From Phycisphaeraceae bacterium (GTDB lineage Bacteria; Planctomycetota; Phycisphaerae; Phycisphaerales; UBA1924): a stretch of 64,000 nucleotides of DNA. Made by a program: the position numbers and the translations under genes. Every line of letters starts with the position of its first letter. The stretch's first letter is position 1. The notes under the pieces are model-generated. The model had not been told where the DNA came from and did no database searches. It worked only from the letters and a program-made list of their open reading frames with translations. Below, piece after piece: positions 1 to 9,378 of the stretch. The stretch spans positions 3,286,001 through 3,350,000 of the forward strand of contig JAHBWV010000001.1 in the NCBI GenBank assembly GCA_019636845.1, in the 5' to 3' direction.

Positions 1-48
1 CCCTGACAATCGCGAGCACAAGCCGCCGAATGCCGATACACCCATCGA

Positions 49-1101
49 ATGACCCCAGACACGACCGAGCCGATCGCGCCCTACCCGCTGGTCTTTGAGC
101 CGATCTTCAAGGAGAAGGTCTGGGGCGGACGCCGGCTCGAAGGGCTCGGCAAGAACATCCCACCCGACGCGCTCATCGGCGAGAGCTGGGAACTGGCCGA
201 CCTCGGAGCCACCTCGGCCTCAGGAGGCGGGGGAGGAGCCGCCCGATCTGTCATCATCAACGGGCCCCTCGCCGGCAAGACCATCTCGCACGCCTGCGCC
301 GCGTGGGCGGACGCACTCTTTGGTGCGTGCAAGCCCGCCCCTCACAACGCCTTCCCCCTGCTCGTCAAGTACCTCGACGCGCGTGAGCACCTCTCCGTCC
401 AGGTCCATCCGAGCCCCGCGTACTGCCGCGCCCACCCCGAGGCACACCTCAAGACCGAGTGCTGGTTCGTCCTCGACGCCGAGCCGGGCAGTGTGATCTT
501 CAAGGGCGTGCGCCGAGGTGTCACCCCCGCCAAGTTCCGCGAGGCACTCTCGCAAGGCCAGGGAGAGAGCGTCGTCACGCTCCTCGAAAGCGTCCCGGCA
601 ATCCCCGGAGAGTGCCACAACCTCCCGAGCGGCACCGTCCACGCGCTCGGCGCGGGTGTCCTCGTCGCTGAGGTCCAGACCCCCAGCGACACCACCTTCC
701 GTGTCTACGACTGGGCCAACGAATACGGCCGCAAGGGGCGCGAGCTCCACGTCGACGCCTCGCTCGCCTGCATCCAGTTCGAGCCCGCTCGGGATGCGAC
801 CCGCATCGCCGAGGGAGATCGCACCGCCCGCCACGTCGCCACCGGATACTTCGATATCGATGAACTCCGCGTCGCCCCCGGCACCCCCTTCGACCTGGCG
901 ATCAAGGACGCACAACCGCGCCCTCAAGTCCTCATGCTCCTCAACGGCCGCGGCTCCATCCGCTCCCGCGAAGGACGCTTCCACGGTGTCCCCCTCGCCC
1001 ACGGACAGACAGCCCTCATCCCCGCCTCGATCGCACAAGACGCCCTGCTCGTCGCCGAGAGAGACTCAACAGCCCTCCGCACCGTCGTGCGCGGCGTGTG
1101 A
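49..1101 (+). CDS. manA: Mannose-6-phosphate isomerase, class I (type I PMI)
   Basis: This 350-residue protein should interconvert mannose-6-phosphate and fructose-6-phosphate in the cytoplasm, feeding GDP-mannose and related sugar nucleotides. The N-terminus (PLVFEPIFKEKVWGG) is typical of short bacterial type I enzymes. The zinc-site pattern is visible: a Gln and His in VQVHP near residue 118, a Glu in KTECWFVL near 136, and a His in SGTVHALGAG near 196, followed by the VAEVQTPSDTTFRVYDW segment. Length fits the B. subtilis-like branch (about 315-350). The start lies only 48 bases into the window and has no clear ribosome site, so the first few residues are uncertain. Confidence 0.93.
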   Translation: MTPDTTEPIAPYPLVFEPIFKEKVWGGRRLEGLGKNIPPDALIGESWELADLGATSASGGGGGAARSVIINGPLAGKTISHACAAWADALFGACKPAPHNAFPLLVKYLDAREHLSVQVHPSPAYCRAHPEAHLKTECWFVLDAEPGSVIFKGVRRGVTPAKFREALSQGQGESVVTLLESVPAIPGECHNLPSGTVHALGAGVLVAEVQTPSDTTFRVYDWANEYGRKGRELHVDASLACIQFEPARDATRIAEGDRTARHVATGYFDIDELRVAPGTPFDLAIKDAQPRPQVLMLLNGRGSIRSREGRFHGVPLAHGQTALIPASIAQDALLVAERDSTALRTVVRGV

Positions 1102-1170
1102 CCTCGGCACGGGTCCTTCCAGAAGCGTGCACCGAAGAACCGTGTGCACGCGACTGCCGACAACCATCGC

Positions 1171-3270
1171 TTACAGAATCTTCAGCGACGTCCGCCTCTC
1201 CAATTCCGCCACGGGCTTTGCAATCAGGTCGTACCCATCCGAGCCGACGATCACGCACCGGACCAGCTCGCCGGGGCTCAGCCGCTCGCGCGAGTGAACA
1301 TAGGTCATCGCGTCGATCTGCGGGGCCTGGAAATACGTGCGCCCCTGGTACAGACGCCCGCCGGCCCCGACGCCGCTGGTCTTGATCCCCGCGCTCTGCG
1401 TCGCACCATCAATCAGCACATCAACGCGCCGGCCGGTGTGGCCCGGACGGGACTCGTCGAACTCGGCCGCGATCGCCGACGCCTTCGCAAACGCGACCTC
1501 CTGCTGCGCCGCCATCACCTCGCCCTTGCGGCGCGTCTTGGTCGCGGCACCGACGGCGAGCTTCGGATCCTCATCCATCGTCCCCGCGGGCGTGCCCGGC
1601 TCGCGTGAGTACTCGAAGACGCCGACAGCATCAAACCTCATGTCACGGACGAAAGAGACCAGCTCCTCATGGTCGCGCTCCGTCTCGCCGGGGAACCCGC
1701 TGATGAACGTGGTCCGGATCGCCATGCCGGGGATGCGCTCGCGCAGTTTGCCGATGAGTTCCCGCTGGTGCGCTGCGCTCACGTTGCGCCGCATGCTGGT
1801 GAGCATGTTGTCGCTCGCATGCTGCAGAGGCATGTCGATGTAGGGAAGCATCCGACCCTTCGCGACCAGCTCCGCGATCGCGTCGATGATCGGATCGCTG
1901 AAGTTCGAGGGATACGCGTACATCAGGCGGATCCACGCGTTCGGCGAGCCGCCCTTCACCGGGCCGAGCGTCTCCTCGGCGACGTCATCGATCACCCGCA
2001 GCAGCGCGGCCAGCCCGCCGCCCACTGGCGTCCCCTCGATCGTGATCTCCGCATCCAGGCCCAGCCCGATGTCGTCGCCGTAACTGGTCGTGTCCTGCCC
2101 GATCAGGTTCAACTCGAACGCGCCGTCGTTCAGCAGCTCGGCCGTCTCCGCCGCGATGCGATCGATCGGCTTCGAGCGCATCTTGCCCCGGATCGAAGGA
2201 ATCGTGCAGAACGCGCACGCCTGGTTGCACCCCTCGCTGATGCGCAGGTAGGCGTAATGCCGGGGCGTGAGGCGAAGCCGCGTCGCATCATCCTCAAAGT
2301 ACCCCACACCCGTTCCATCCTTCCCGTTGACCGTCAGCCCCGCGGTTTTCATCCCCCGATCGCGCGCGGCGACGAGCGCATTGCCGGAGATCCAGTATGC
2401 CGGCCCGTCGCTCGACTCCTTCAAGCCCTTGCGCTCGGGCGCTTTGCCGCGCACGGCCTCGACGATCTTGTCGCGATCGAAGACGCCGATCATCGCGTCG
2501 ATCCCCGGCTCCCACTCGAGCATCTTCGCGCGGTGCCTCTGCACCAGACACCCGGCGACGACGACTCGCTTCACACGCCCTTCCTGCTTGGCCTTCACGG
2601 CATCGCGGATGACGGTGAGCGATTCCTCTTTGCTCGCCTCCAGAAATCCGCACGTGTTCACCACGATGGCATCCGCATCAGGAAGCGTGCTCGCCCCGCC
2701 GTAAGACGCACATCCTTCGGCCCGTGTGCCGGTCGGCGCGGCGTCGAGATCTCCATGCTCGTTGTCGTGGGGGTGTGCGTGTGCATGGGCGTGGATGCTG
2801 CCGCCCTCGGTGTGGGCCGAGTCGTCCCACCGCTCCGCCTGTCCGCCCGTCGCGACCGGGATGATCCCGTCGAGCGCGAGCAGGCCGAGCATCTTCTCCG
2901 AATCGACGAGGTTCTTCGGACAACCGAGCGAGACAAAGCCGACAGTGACCACCTCGGATGCAGGCACTTTCGCCGGGCCGACTTTTGCACCCTTCCTGGG
3001 CTTGTTCTTCTCCGACAGCTTGATCACCCCCTTGCCGGGCTTGAGATCACGCGCCGCAGCGCGATCCTCGGGCTTTGTGCCAAGGCCCCTGATCGTCCGG
3101 ATCCTGCCCCCGGGCTTGCCCTTCGACACATCCTCTCGGCGCTCGCGGTCCTTCGACGCCGGCCCGCGATGAGGACCGCCCTTGCCCGACCGCCCGCGCG
3201 ACGCCGACGGACCGCCCTTGCGGCTTCCCTGCTTCGCGCCCGGCGACATCTTTCGTGACCGCTTTGCCAT
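1171..3270 (-). CDS. rimO: Ribosomal protein S12 methylthiotransferase RimO (radical SAM) with basic tail and His-rich insert
   Basis: RimO adds a methylthio group to an aspartate of ribosomal protein S12. The methylthiotransferase domain begins at about residue 108 (VGFVSLGCPKNLVDSEKML), with further cluster cysteines in VNTCGFLEAS (~205) and VVAGCLVQR (~238). The radical-SAM CxxxCxxC is in EGCNQACAFCTIP (~345), and a TRAM-like domain ends the protein. The start ATG at 3270 gives 699 residues. An upstream in-frame start at 3354 would run into trmL and is less likely. Two oddities: residues 1-105 are a Lys/Arg/Gly-rich tail absent from usual RimO (about 440 residues), and residues ~138-172 are a His/Asp-rich insertion between conserved motifs. 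Confidence 0.93.
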   Translation of the reverse strand: MAKRSRKMSPGAKQGSRKGGPSASRGRSGKGGPHRGPASKDRERREDVSKGKPGGRIRTIRGLGTKPEDRAAARDLKPGKGVIKLSEKNKPRKGAKVGPAKVPASEVVTVGFVSLGCPKNLVDSEKMLGLLALDGIIPVATGGQAERWDDSAHTEGGSIHAHAHAHPHDNEHGDLDAAPTGTRAEGCASYGGASTLPDADAIVVNTCGFLEASKEESLTVIRDAVKAKQEGRVKRVVVAGCLVQRHRAKMLEWEPGIDAMIGVFDRDKIVEAVRGKAPERKGLKESSDGPAYWISGNALVAARDRGMKTAGLTVNGKDGTGVGYFEDDATRLRLTPRHYAYLRISEGCNQACAFCTIPSIRGKMRSKPIDRIAAETAELLNDGAFELNLIGQDTTSYGDDIGLGLDAEITIEGTPVGGGLAALLRVIDDVAEETLGPVKGGSPNAWIRLMYAYPSNFSDPIIDAIAELVAKGRMLPYIDMPLQHASDNMLTSMRRNVSAAHQRELIGKLRERIPGMAIRTTFISGFPGETERDHEELVSFVRDMRFDAVGVFEYSREPGTPAGTMDEDPKLAVGAATKTRRKGEVMAAQQEVAFAKASAIAAEFDESRPGHTGRRVDVLIDGATQSAGIKTSGVGAGGRLYQGRTYFQAPQIDAMTYVHSRERLSPGELVRCVIVGSDGYDLIAKPVAELERRTSLKIL

Positions 3271-3314
3271 GTGCCTGACTTTAGGTTCGATCTCCCCACG
3301 AGCCGCACGCGGGC

Positions 3315-3911
3315 CTATTCGGGCCTCAGCCGCCCCTCGGGAGTCACGCGGCACTCTCCCCGTGCCCGCAGCTGCCTGATCCCCTCATACACCACGGCGC
3401 ACACCGCCGTCGCCAGGTTCAGCGAACGCTCCGCCTCAACCAGCGGGAGCGAGACCACGCGATCCGGATACGCCTCCAGCAGCTCGCGAGGCAAGCCGCG
3501 CGTCTCACGACCGAACACCAGATGGTCGCCCCGGCGGAGTTCAACGTCGAACACCGATCGTGCGGCTTTGGTCGAGAGAAAGAACGTCCGCCCTGGATCC
3601 ATCGATCGCTCGTAACTCGCCCAGTCCGCGTGCTCGACCCAGTCCAGCCGAGGCCAATAGTCCAGCCCCGCTCGCCGACACGCCTTCTCCGTCAACTCAA
3701 ACCCGAGCGGCCTCACCAGATGCAATCTGCACCCGGTCGCGACGCACGTCCGCCCGATGTTCCCCGTGTTGTTCGGGATCTCCGGCTCTCGCAGCACCAC
3801 GTGGAAGTGGGGCGCGCTCAGGAGCGGTTGAGCCGGCGGAGCGACAAACGCCCCGGCGCTCTGCGCCGAGGCGTCCTCACGGTTCAATCCTGAGCCCTGC
3901 TTACTTTCCAC
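3315..3911 (-). CDS. trmL: tRNA (cytidine(34)-2'-O)-methyltransferase TrmL (SPOUT family)
   Basis: This protein methylates the wobble-base ribose of certain tRNA(Leu) isoacceptors. The SPOUT fold is clear: FHVVLREPEIPNNTGNIGRT near residue 37, then HLVFGRETRGLP and the knot segment VVSLPLVEAERSLNLATAV near the C-terminus, where the Ser-Leu-Asn motif binds SAM. The 198-residue length is slightly above the family norm (about 155) because of an N-terminal extension of about 35 residues. The start is a GTG at 3911 that overlaps the stop of the upstream gene by 11 bases, so the two are probably co-transcribed and coupled. No later in-frame ATG exists before the conserved domain. Confidence 0.92.
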   Translation of the reverse strand: MESKQGSGLNREDASAQSAGAFVAPPAQPLLSAPHFHVVLREPEIPNNTGNIGRTCVATGCRLHLVRPLGFELTEKACRRAGLDYWPRLDWVEHADWASYERSMDPGRTFFLSTKAARSVFDVELRRGDHLVFGRETRGLPRELLEAYPDRVVSLPLVEAERSLNLATAVCAVVYEGIRQLRARGECRVTPEGRLRPE

Positions 3912-5193
3912 GCGCCTTCAGCCACGCCTGCTCCGCGGCCCGACGCGCCTTCACGCCGGGATCGTTCTCGATCACCGCATCGACAGCCGCCTTGAAAGAG
4001 GGGCTCTTCGAATCGCCGTACCACCGAACCATCCCGTCCGACGAAGCCACCACGGCGTACGTCGGAGACTGGGTCGCCGTGAACCGACCCGACACGCTGG
4101 ACATCACCGCGCCCGTCGGATCGAACATCACCGGATGCGCAAGGCGGCTGGAATCCGCGAACTCCTTCGTCCGCTTCCCAAGCAGCTCCAACTCCAGCGC
4201 ACGCTTCGTCTCGTCCGTGAATGAACTCGACCCGCCCGTCAACGTCTCACGAGGCACAACAATCCCCGCCACCGCGATGTCGCGCCCGCGCTCACGCTGC
4301 AACAGATCCATCTCCTTCACCATGCGCGAGGTCGATGGAACATCCGGATTCCAGAAATATGCCACCACCGCGCGACCCTTCGTCGCGGGCGGCTTGGGCG
4401 GATACCAGCCGAACCCGGGCAGCGCGAAAAACCCCGGCTGCTCCTGACGCCCGGAATCCGTCGGCAGCTTCGGCCACCGTGCGTTGACGTACGCCTCGGG
4501 GGACGGATCAGGGAACGGGAGCTCAGGAATGTTCACCAGATCCGCCTGCTGGTTGATGGCCGCAGTCCGGTTCGCGCGGATCCGCTCCTCCTCCGCCTTC
4601 TCCGCCAGCGTCTGATTGATCTTCCCCGCCTGCTCCATCGTCTCCTTCGCGACGATCTTCGCGGCTTGCTCCAGCGACGACGAATCAACATCCGCGAACC
4701 GCAACTGTCCCGCCCGATCGATCACATAGATATCCGGGTCCTGGTCGACGCTGAGCCCCGCACGCATCTTGTTGCCGGTGTCGTGCGCGATGCGGAACGT
4801 GATCCCCCTGGACTTTGCCACGCCCTCCGCCTCGTCCCACTCCTCGTCGTCGTGCAGACCCACCACGATCAGCCCATCCGACGCGTACTGATCCGCCACG
4901 CGCTGGGCCGCCGTCAGGGCCCGCAGCGAGGCGTCGTACCAGTTGGACCACGTCACGATGATGACGGGCTTGCCGCTCGTGTCCGCGCTGGTCAGGGGGG
5001 CGCCGTTCGCCCACGCACCAACACCGCCCCAGAGGTCGGCCGGGAAGGGCTTGAGCTCCATGGCGTCGAGAGACGCACGCCGCGCTCCCGCCCCTTCACG
5101 AACGACGCCCTCGGAGGGCTGGGCCGTCGCCGCTACAGGAACGACCGAGGTCGCAAGAGCAAGAACCAGAACGGGTGTGATGGAACGGATCAT
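3901..5193 (-). CDS. Secreted protein with two thioredoxin-like folds and no cysteines
   Basis: The 430-residue product starts at ATG 5193, preceded by a GGAG at 12 bases, and opens with a signal peptide (MIRSITPVLVLALATSVVPV, cleavage near ATAQ). Residues ~65-200 look like a thioredoxin/TlpA fold: PVIIVTWSNWYDASLRALTA, DGLIVVGLHD, GLSVDQDPDIYVIDRAGQLR. A second such fold follows from ~290 (AVVAYFWNPDVPSTSRMV, then QSPTYAVVASSDGMVRW). Where thioredoxins have CxxC there is none; the mature protein contains no cysteine, so disulfide chemistry is excluded. A binding or scaffold role in the periplasm is an inference only. It overlaps trmL by 11 bases. Confidence 0.8.
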   Translation of the reverse strand: MIRSITPVLVLALATSVVPVAATAQPSEGVVREGAGARRASLDAMELKPFPADLWGGVGAWANGAPLTSADTSGKPVIIVTWSNWYDASLRALTAAQRVADQYASDGLIVVGLHDDEEWDEAEGVAKSRGITFRIAHDTGNKMRAGLSVDQDPDIYVIDRAGQLRFADVDSSSLEQAAKIVAKETMEQAGKINQTLAEKAEEERIRANRTAAINQQADLVNIPELPFPDPSPEAYVNARWPKLPTDSGRQEQPGFFALPGFGWYPPKPPATKGRAVVAYFWNPDVPSTSRMVKEMDLLQRERGRDIAVAGIVVPRETLTGGSSSFTDETKRALELELLGKRTKEFADSSRLAHPVMFDPTGAVMSSVSGRFTATQSPTYAVVASSDGMVRWYGDSKSPSFKAAVDAVIENDPGVKARRAAEQAWLKARGK

Positions 5194-5544
5194 GCGAGAG
5201 GATACTCCGGAAAGCATGCCGGCGCGGGATCGTGCATCCCACAAGGACATGTAAGGGTGATACTCGCCCGACAAGAGGCGGTTCCCGCCGGTCGGTGGGT
5301 GTTCAGGCGTTTTGAACGCCTCACGCTCATGTCCCGACCAACACAATCCGCTGCGCCGACGTGATCCTCAAAGATCCGACACAGCGCTCCCCCCCCCCGC
5401 CCGAAGATCCGCTGAGAGACCGCGACACACGGAACAACCGTCTATCGTTGTCCCTGCGCCGGAGCACCCCAAGCGGGGCCTCGTGACGCACAACAAGAAC
5501 CAGGCAATCCGCGGCTCAGCGCCGCCCACAATCGCGGAGCATCG
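5194..5544. other. Divergent intergenic region upstream of yidC
   Basis: This 351-base stretch separates the leftward secreted protein from rightward yidC and must hold both promoters. I see no convincing -35/-10 pair. It contains a tract of ten consecutive C at 5389-5398. ORFs crossing it lack ribosome sites and coding character. Confidence 0.5.
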
Positions 5545-7794
5545 ATGGCGCAGCGTGGGAATCCCAAAGTTCGGTTTCTGCTCACACTCCTGATCGTTCT
5601 GGTCGTGGGCGGCGTTTCATGGGCGTTCTTTCTCTCCTCCTCGAACAAGCCCGCCCCGTCTCCCACTACGCCGCAACAGCCCGATCCGCGTGCCGCCACG
5701 CCCCCCGAACGCCCCGCGCCGACACCCACGCCGAGCCAGAGCCCCGCGCGGGAAGAAGTCGTCGCCACCCCCGCGCCGGATGCCCCACCCTCCGGACACC
5801 CCGCCGCGCTCGATGGTCTCCGCGCCCGAAACACAGGCGCGATGGAGCCGCAGACGCTCGGCCTCCTCGACGCCCAGGCCCCGATCCGTCAAGCCCTGAC
5901 GATCGATCCACTCGGGGTCGGCGTCGGCTCCCTCAAACTCGGACGCTACTTCACGACTATCAAGAACGAAGCGAACGTCGAGGTGCAGCGCACCCATCGC
6001 GAGGGCGCATACGCGCTCACGCCCTTCTCAGCCCTCGGCGTCCAAGTCGAGGGCGTGATCGTCAATCTTCTCAGCGCGTCGGTCTGGAGCCCGGTCCCCG
6101 GCGCGCCGAGCGGCACGTTCGAGGCGATCGTCGAGAACGCCTCCGGCGAAGCCGTCCTCCGGATCGTCCGCTCATTCCGACTCACGCCCGACTCCTACGA
6201 GATCGAACTCGCCCAGACAGTCCAGAACCTCACCGACCGTGAGCTCAACATCCGCTGGTTCCAGTACGGACCCGTCGATCTGGAGAACGACAGCGCGGGC
6301 GGCTCCTCAAAGGTCTCAAAGGCCCGCGACATGCGCCGCCTGCGCTTCGGGTACCTCCTCAAGGCACAGTCCGATCCGTCGCAGCGCATCGTCTTCGCCA
6401 ACGCCTTCCTCTGGTTCCGGCCAAAGGTCCTCGGAAAGGCCGAGAAGGCCACCGGACTCTTCCCCGATGTCGCCACCGTCTGGCCGAACCCCGTCTCGCT
6501 CGACGCCGAATTCACCCTCGCGTGGGCGGGCATGTCGAACCGCTACTTCAGCGTCGTCACGCACGGCCTCGTCGGCGATGCCCCGAACCCCGCCTCCTTC
6601 TCATGGGTCGATCGCATCGATCGCGTCGTCCTGCACCGATACATCGAAGAGAAGGGCCAACCCGTCTACGCGCCAGTCATCGGCGTCAAACTCGACAGCA
6701 AGCCCATCGCCGTCGCTCCCGGAGCAGCGGCCGATCTGAGCATGGGCATCTACGCCGGACCCATGGAAAAGGACGCGATCACCGCAGATCCCCGCGCCGC
6801 CGCCGCAGGAGTCCAGGAGATCGTCGTCTACAACGCCGGCGGTCCGTGCGCCTTCTGCACATTCCCCGTGCTGACCGACGCCCTCGTCTGGCTCCTTGAG
6901 ATCGTCCACCGCGCCACCGCCGACTGGGCCATCGCCATCATCATCCTCGTCATCATCGTCCGCACCGTGCTCCACCCTGTGAACCGCTGGTCACAGGTGC
7001 GCATGCAACGCTTCGCCAAGCAGATGCAGGACATCGCCCCCAAGCAGAAGAAACTCCAGGAGCGGTACGCCAACGACAAGCAGAAACTCCAGCAGGAGAC
7101 AGGCAAACTCTGGCGCGAAGAGGGAATCAACCCCGCCGGCATGCTCGGCTGCCTCCCCATGCTCATGCAGACCCCGATCTGGATCGCGCTCTACGCAACT
7201 CTCTACTACGCCTTCGAGCTCCGGCAGCAACCCGCCTTCTACGGCATCTTCCAGTCCCTCACCGGCGGCGGCTGGGCATTTCTGGCCGACCTCGCCGAAC
7301 CCGACCACGCGATCTGGTTCGCCGGCAAGGGCATCCACATCTGGTTCCTCTCCGACTTCATGGGACCGATCACCGGACTGAATATCCTCCCGCTCGCGTG
7401 GGGAGCCGTCTTCTGGGTCCACCAGAAATACCTCACCCCACCCACCACCGGCACCATGACCCCCGAGCAGGAACAGCAGCAGAAGATCATCAAGGTCATG
7501 TCCGTCGTCATGCTCCCCGTCTTCATGTACAACGCCCCGTCGGGCCTTCTCGTCTACTTCCTGACCAACTCCGTCCTCGCCATCGTCGAGAACCACTGGA
7601 TCCGCGAGCACGTCAAGAAGCACGACCTGCTCAACCCCGAGAAGTACCGAAAGAAGAAACAGGGACCCGGCTTCATGCAACGCCTCCAGATGCTCGCCGA
7701 GCAGAAGCAGGCCCAGCAACAGTCCAAGGGCGCAAAGGGCTCGCAGGGATTCAACCCCGGCGCGCGTGGCCCGCAGCGTCCGCCCAGACGCTGA
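5545..7794 (+). CDS. yidC: Membrane protein insertase YidC
   Basis: YidC inserts and folds inner-membrane proteins, alone or with SecYEG. The 749-residue protein has an N-terminal transmembrane anchor (residues ~8-32), a Pro/Thr-rich linker, and a large periplasmic beta-sandwich domain (~90-430) as in Gram-negative YidC. The conserved C-terminal insertase core follows, with helices around ADWAIAIIILVIIVRTVLHP (containing the groove arginine), INPAGMLGCLPMLMQTPIW, and the region from ~600 to ~680. The tail is Lys/Gln-rich, consistent with ribosome contact. A GGAG lies just before the ATG. mnmE follows 21 bases downstream, matching the widespread yidC-mnmE pairing; rpmH, rnpA and jag are not present here. 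Confidence 0.96.
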   Translation: MAQRGNPKVRFLLTLLIVLVVGGVSWAFFLSSSNKPAPSPTTPQQPDPRAATPPERPAPTPTPSQSPAREEVVATPAPDAPPSGHPAALDGLRARNTGAMEPQTLGLLDAQAPIRQALTIDPLGVGVGSLKLGRYFTTIKNEANVEVQRTHREGAYALTPFSALGVQVEGVIVNLLSASVWSPVPGAPSGTFEAIVENASGEAVLRIVRSFRLTPDSYEIELAQTVQNLTDRELNIRWFQYGPVDLENDSAGGSSKVSKARDMRRLRFGYLLKAQSDPSQRIVFANAFLWFRPKVLGKAEKATGLFPDVATVWPNPVSLDAEFTLAWAGMSNRYFSVVTHGLVGDAPNPASFSWVDRIDRVVLHRYIEEKGQPVYAPVIGVKLDSKPIAVAPGAAADLSMGIYAGPMEKDAITADPRAAAAGVQEIVVYNAGGPCAFCTFPVLTDALVWLLEIVHRATADWAIAIIILVIIVRTVLHPVNRWSQVRMQRFAKQMQDIAPKQKKLQERYANDKQKLQQETGKLWREEGINPAGMLGCLPMLMQTPIWIALYATLYYAFELRQQPAFYGIFQSLTGGGWAFLADLAEPDHAIWFAGKGIHIWFLSDFMGPITGLNILPLAWGAVFWVHQKYLTPPTTGTMTPEQEQQQKIIKVMSVVMLPVFMYNAPSGLLVYFLTNSVLAIVENHWIREHVKKHDLLNPEKYRKKKQGPGFMQRLQMLAEQKQAQQQSKGAKGSQGFNPGARGPQRPPRR

Positions 7795-7815
7795 GCAGCA
7801 CGCGGAGCACGCCGA

Positions 7816-9240
7816 ATGATCCTCGGCGACACCATCATCGCGCTCGCTTCCGCCCCCGGACGCTCTCCCCTCGCGCTCATCCGCATCAGCGGGCCGGCAA
7901 CCCGCCGGATCGCCAGCGAACGCCTGGGCATCAATCACTTCCAAGAAGAGGCAGCCGCCGCTCACCACGCCACGCTCTCGCTCTGGAACCTCGAGGCCCC
8001 CTCCTCACAAAGCCCCATCCCGTTGCGTCTCCCGGTGCGCGTCATCCACGCCCCCGCCCCGCGCACCTACACCGGCGAAGACACGCTCGAGATCCTCCTC
8101 CCAGGCAACCCCGCCCTCGTCGACCGCGTCCTGACAAGTCTCATCACTCGCGCAGACACGCTCCCGCCCGATGCCGTCGTCCGCCACGCACAGCCCGGCG
8201 AGTTCTCCGCCCGCGCGTTCCTCAACGGCAAGATGTCCATCGAGGCCGCCGAGGGTGTCAACGCCTCCATCGCCGCATCGAGCGAGGCCGAGCTTGAATG
8301 CTCCGCCCGCGCCCTGCGTGCCGAAGACGCCCCGCGCTGGAGATTATGGGCGAACGAGGCCGCCACGCTGCTCGCCCTCGTCGAAGCGGGCATCGACTTC
8401 ACCGATCAGGAGGATGTCGTCGCCATCTCGACACCGGACCTTCGCGATCGCGCCGCGCAACTCGCGCGCGAGATCGAAGAGCACACCGGCGGCCGTCGCT
8501 CCCTCGCCGCCGCACGCCACATCCCGCTCGTCGTCCTCGCCGGCAAGCCCAACGCCGGCAAGAGCACGCTGATGAACGCCCTGCTCGGCCGAAATCGCTC
8601 CGTCGTCTCCGAGCACGCGGGCACGACCCGCGACATCCTCATCGAACGCGCCGATCTCTCATCACTCGCCCCCGGCTCACCCGAGATCGAACTCGCCGAC
8701 ACCGCCGGACTCGACACGCTCGACCCCGACATCGCAGACCCCATCGCCGGCGACATGCAGCGCCGCGCCCGTGAGACGATCGCCGCCGCCGACATCGTCA
8801 TCTGGTGCGATCCCGATGGCACGTTCGACAATGCACCCGGCCATTCGCCCGAGACCAACGCACCTCTGCTTCGCGTCCGCACGAAGGCCGACAGACCCTC
8901 GCCCCGTGCCGATGCCCCATGCCACAACATCATCCATGTCTGCGCCCTCGACGGCTGGAATCTCGGCGAACTCGCCCGCGCCATCGCAGAGACCATCGCC
9001 TCCTCCACACGCGCTGCCTCCGCAGGCGGCACCCGCATCCTGCTCGCACGCCACGCCCTCGCCCTCGCCGAAGCACACCACCGCCTCGAATCCGTTGTCG
9101 CAATGACCTCTTCCCGCGACGACGCGGCCATCGCCAGCCAGCTCCGACTCGCACTCGACGCCCTCGGATCCATCACCGGACGCCTCAGCCCCGACGATGT
9201 CCTCGGTCTCATCTTCTCTCGCTTCTGTGTCGGGAAGTGA
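7816..9240 (+). CDS. mnmE: tRNA uridine-5-carboxymethylaminomethylation GTPase MnmE (TrmE)
   Basis: With MnmG, MnmE makes the cmnm5 modification at wobble uridine 34. The 474-residue protein has the N-terminal tetrahydrofolate-binding domain (DTIIALASAPGRSPLALIRI at the start, and YTGEDTLEI), a helical domain, and an inserted G domain with P-loop GKPNAGKSTLMN (~242), switch GTTRDI and DTAG. It ends in FCVGK, the C-terminal C-x-G-K motif with the catalytic cysteine. A GGAG eight bases before the ATG supports the start. It sits directly behind yidC and probably shares its transcript; an inverted repeat lies 20 bases after the stop. Confidence 0.96.
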   Translation: MILGDTIIALASAPGRSPLALIRISGPATRRIASERLGINHFQEEAAAAHHATLSLWNLEAPSSQSPIPLRLPVRVIHAPAPRTYTGEDTLEILLPGNPALVDRVLTSLITRADTLPPDAVVRHAQPGEFSARAFLNGKMSIEAAEGVNASIAASSEAELECSARALRAEDAPRWRLWANEAATLLALVEAGIDFTDQEDVVAISTPDLRDRAAQLAREIEEHTGGRRSLAAARHIPLVVLAGKPNAGKSTLMNALLGRNRSVVSEHAGTTRDILIERADLSSLAPGSPEIELADTAGLDTLDPDIADPIAGDMQRRARETIAAADIVIWCDPDGTFDNAPGHSPETNAPLLRVRTKADRPSPRADAPCHNIIHVCALDGWNLGELARAIAETIASSTRAASAGGTRILLARHALALAEAHHRLESVVAMTSSRDDAAIASQLRLALDALGSITGRLSPDDVLGLIFSRFCVGK

Positions 9241-9260
9241 GCCAGCGACAGGTCCCAAAA

Positions 9261-9296
9261 CGACCCGACGGCCCTCGGAAGGGCCGTCTCGGGTCG
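9261..9296 (+). terminator. Inverted repeat downstream of mnmE, possible terminator
   Basis: CGACCCGA-CGGCCCT pairs with AGGGCCG-TCTCGGGTCG around a short loop, giving a strong GC-rich stem about 20 bases after the mnmE stop. There is no U-tract, so intrinsic termination is possible but unproven. Confidence 0.5.
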
Positions 9297-9378
9297 CTGG
9301 AGGAGAGAGAGATGCTGCGCCGAATCGGAAAGCCGCGATCTGTTGCGTTGAACCGGGCTTCCTTTCCGGTCGTTCCGT

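Noticed and set aside
1669..3258. Long rightward open frame (529 codons) opposite rimO
   Set aside because: It is an antisense shadow of a well-supported radical-SAM gene, with Arg/His-rich composition and no ribosome site.
5389..5398. Tract of ten C as a phase-variation site
   Set aside because: It lies in an intergenic region without a gene start or promoter element at a suitable distance; likely a chance run in GC-rich DNA.
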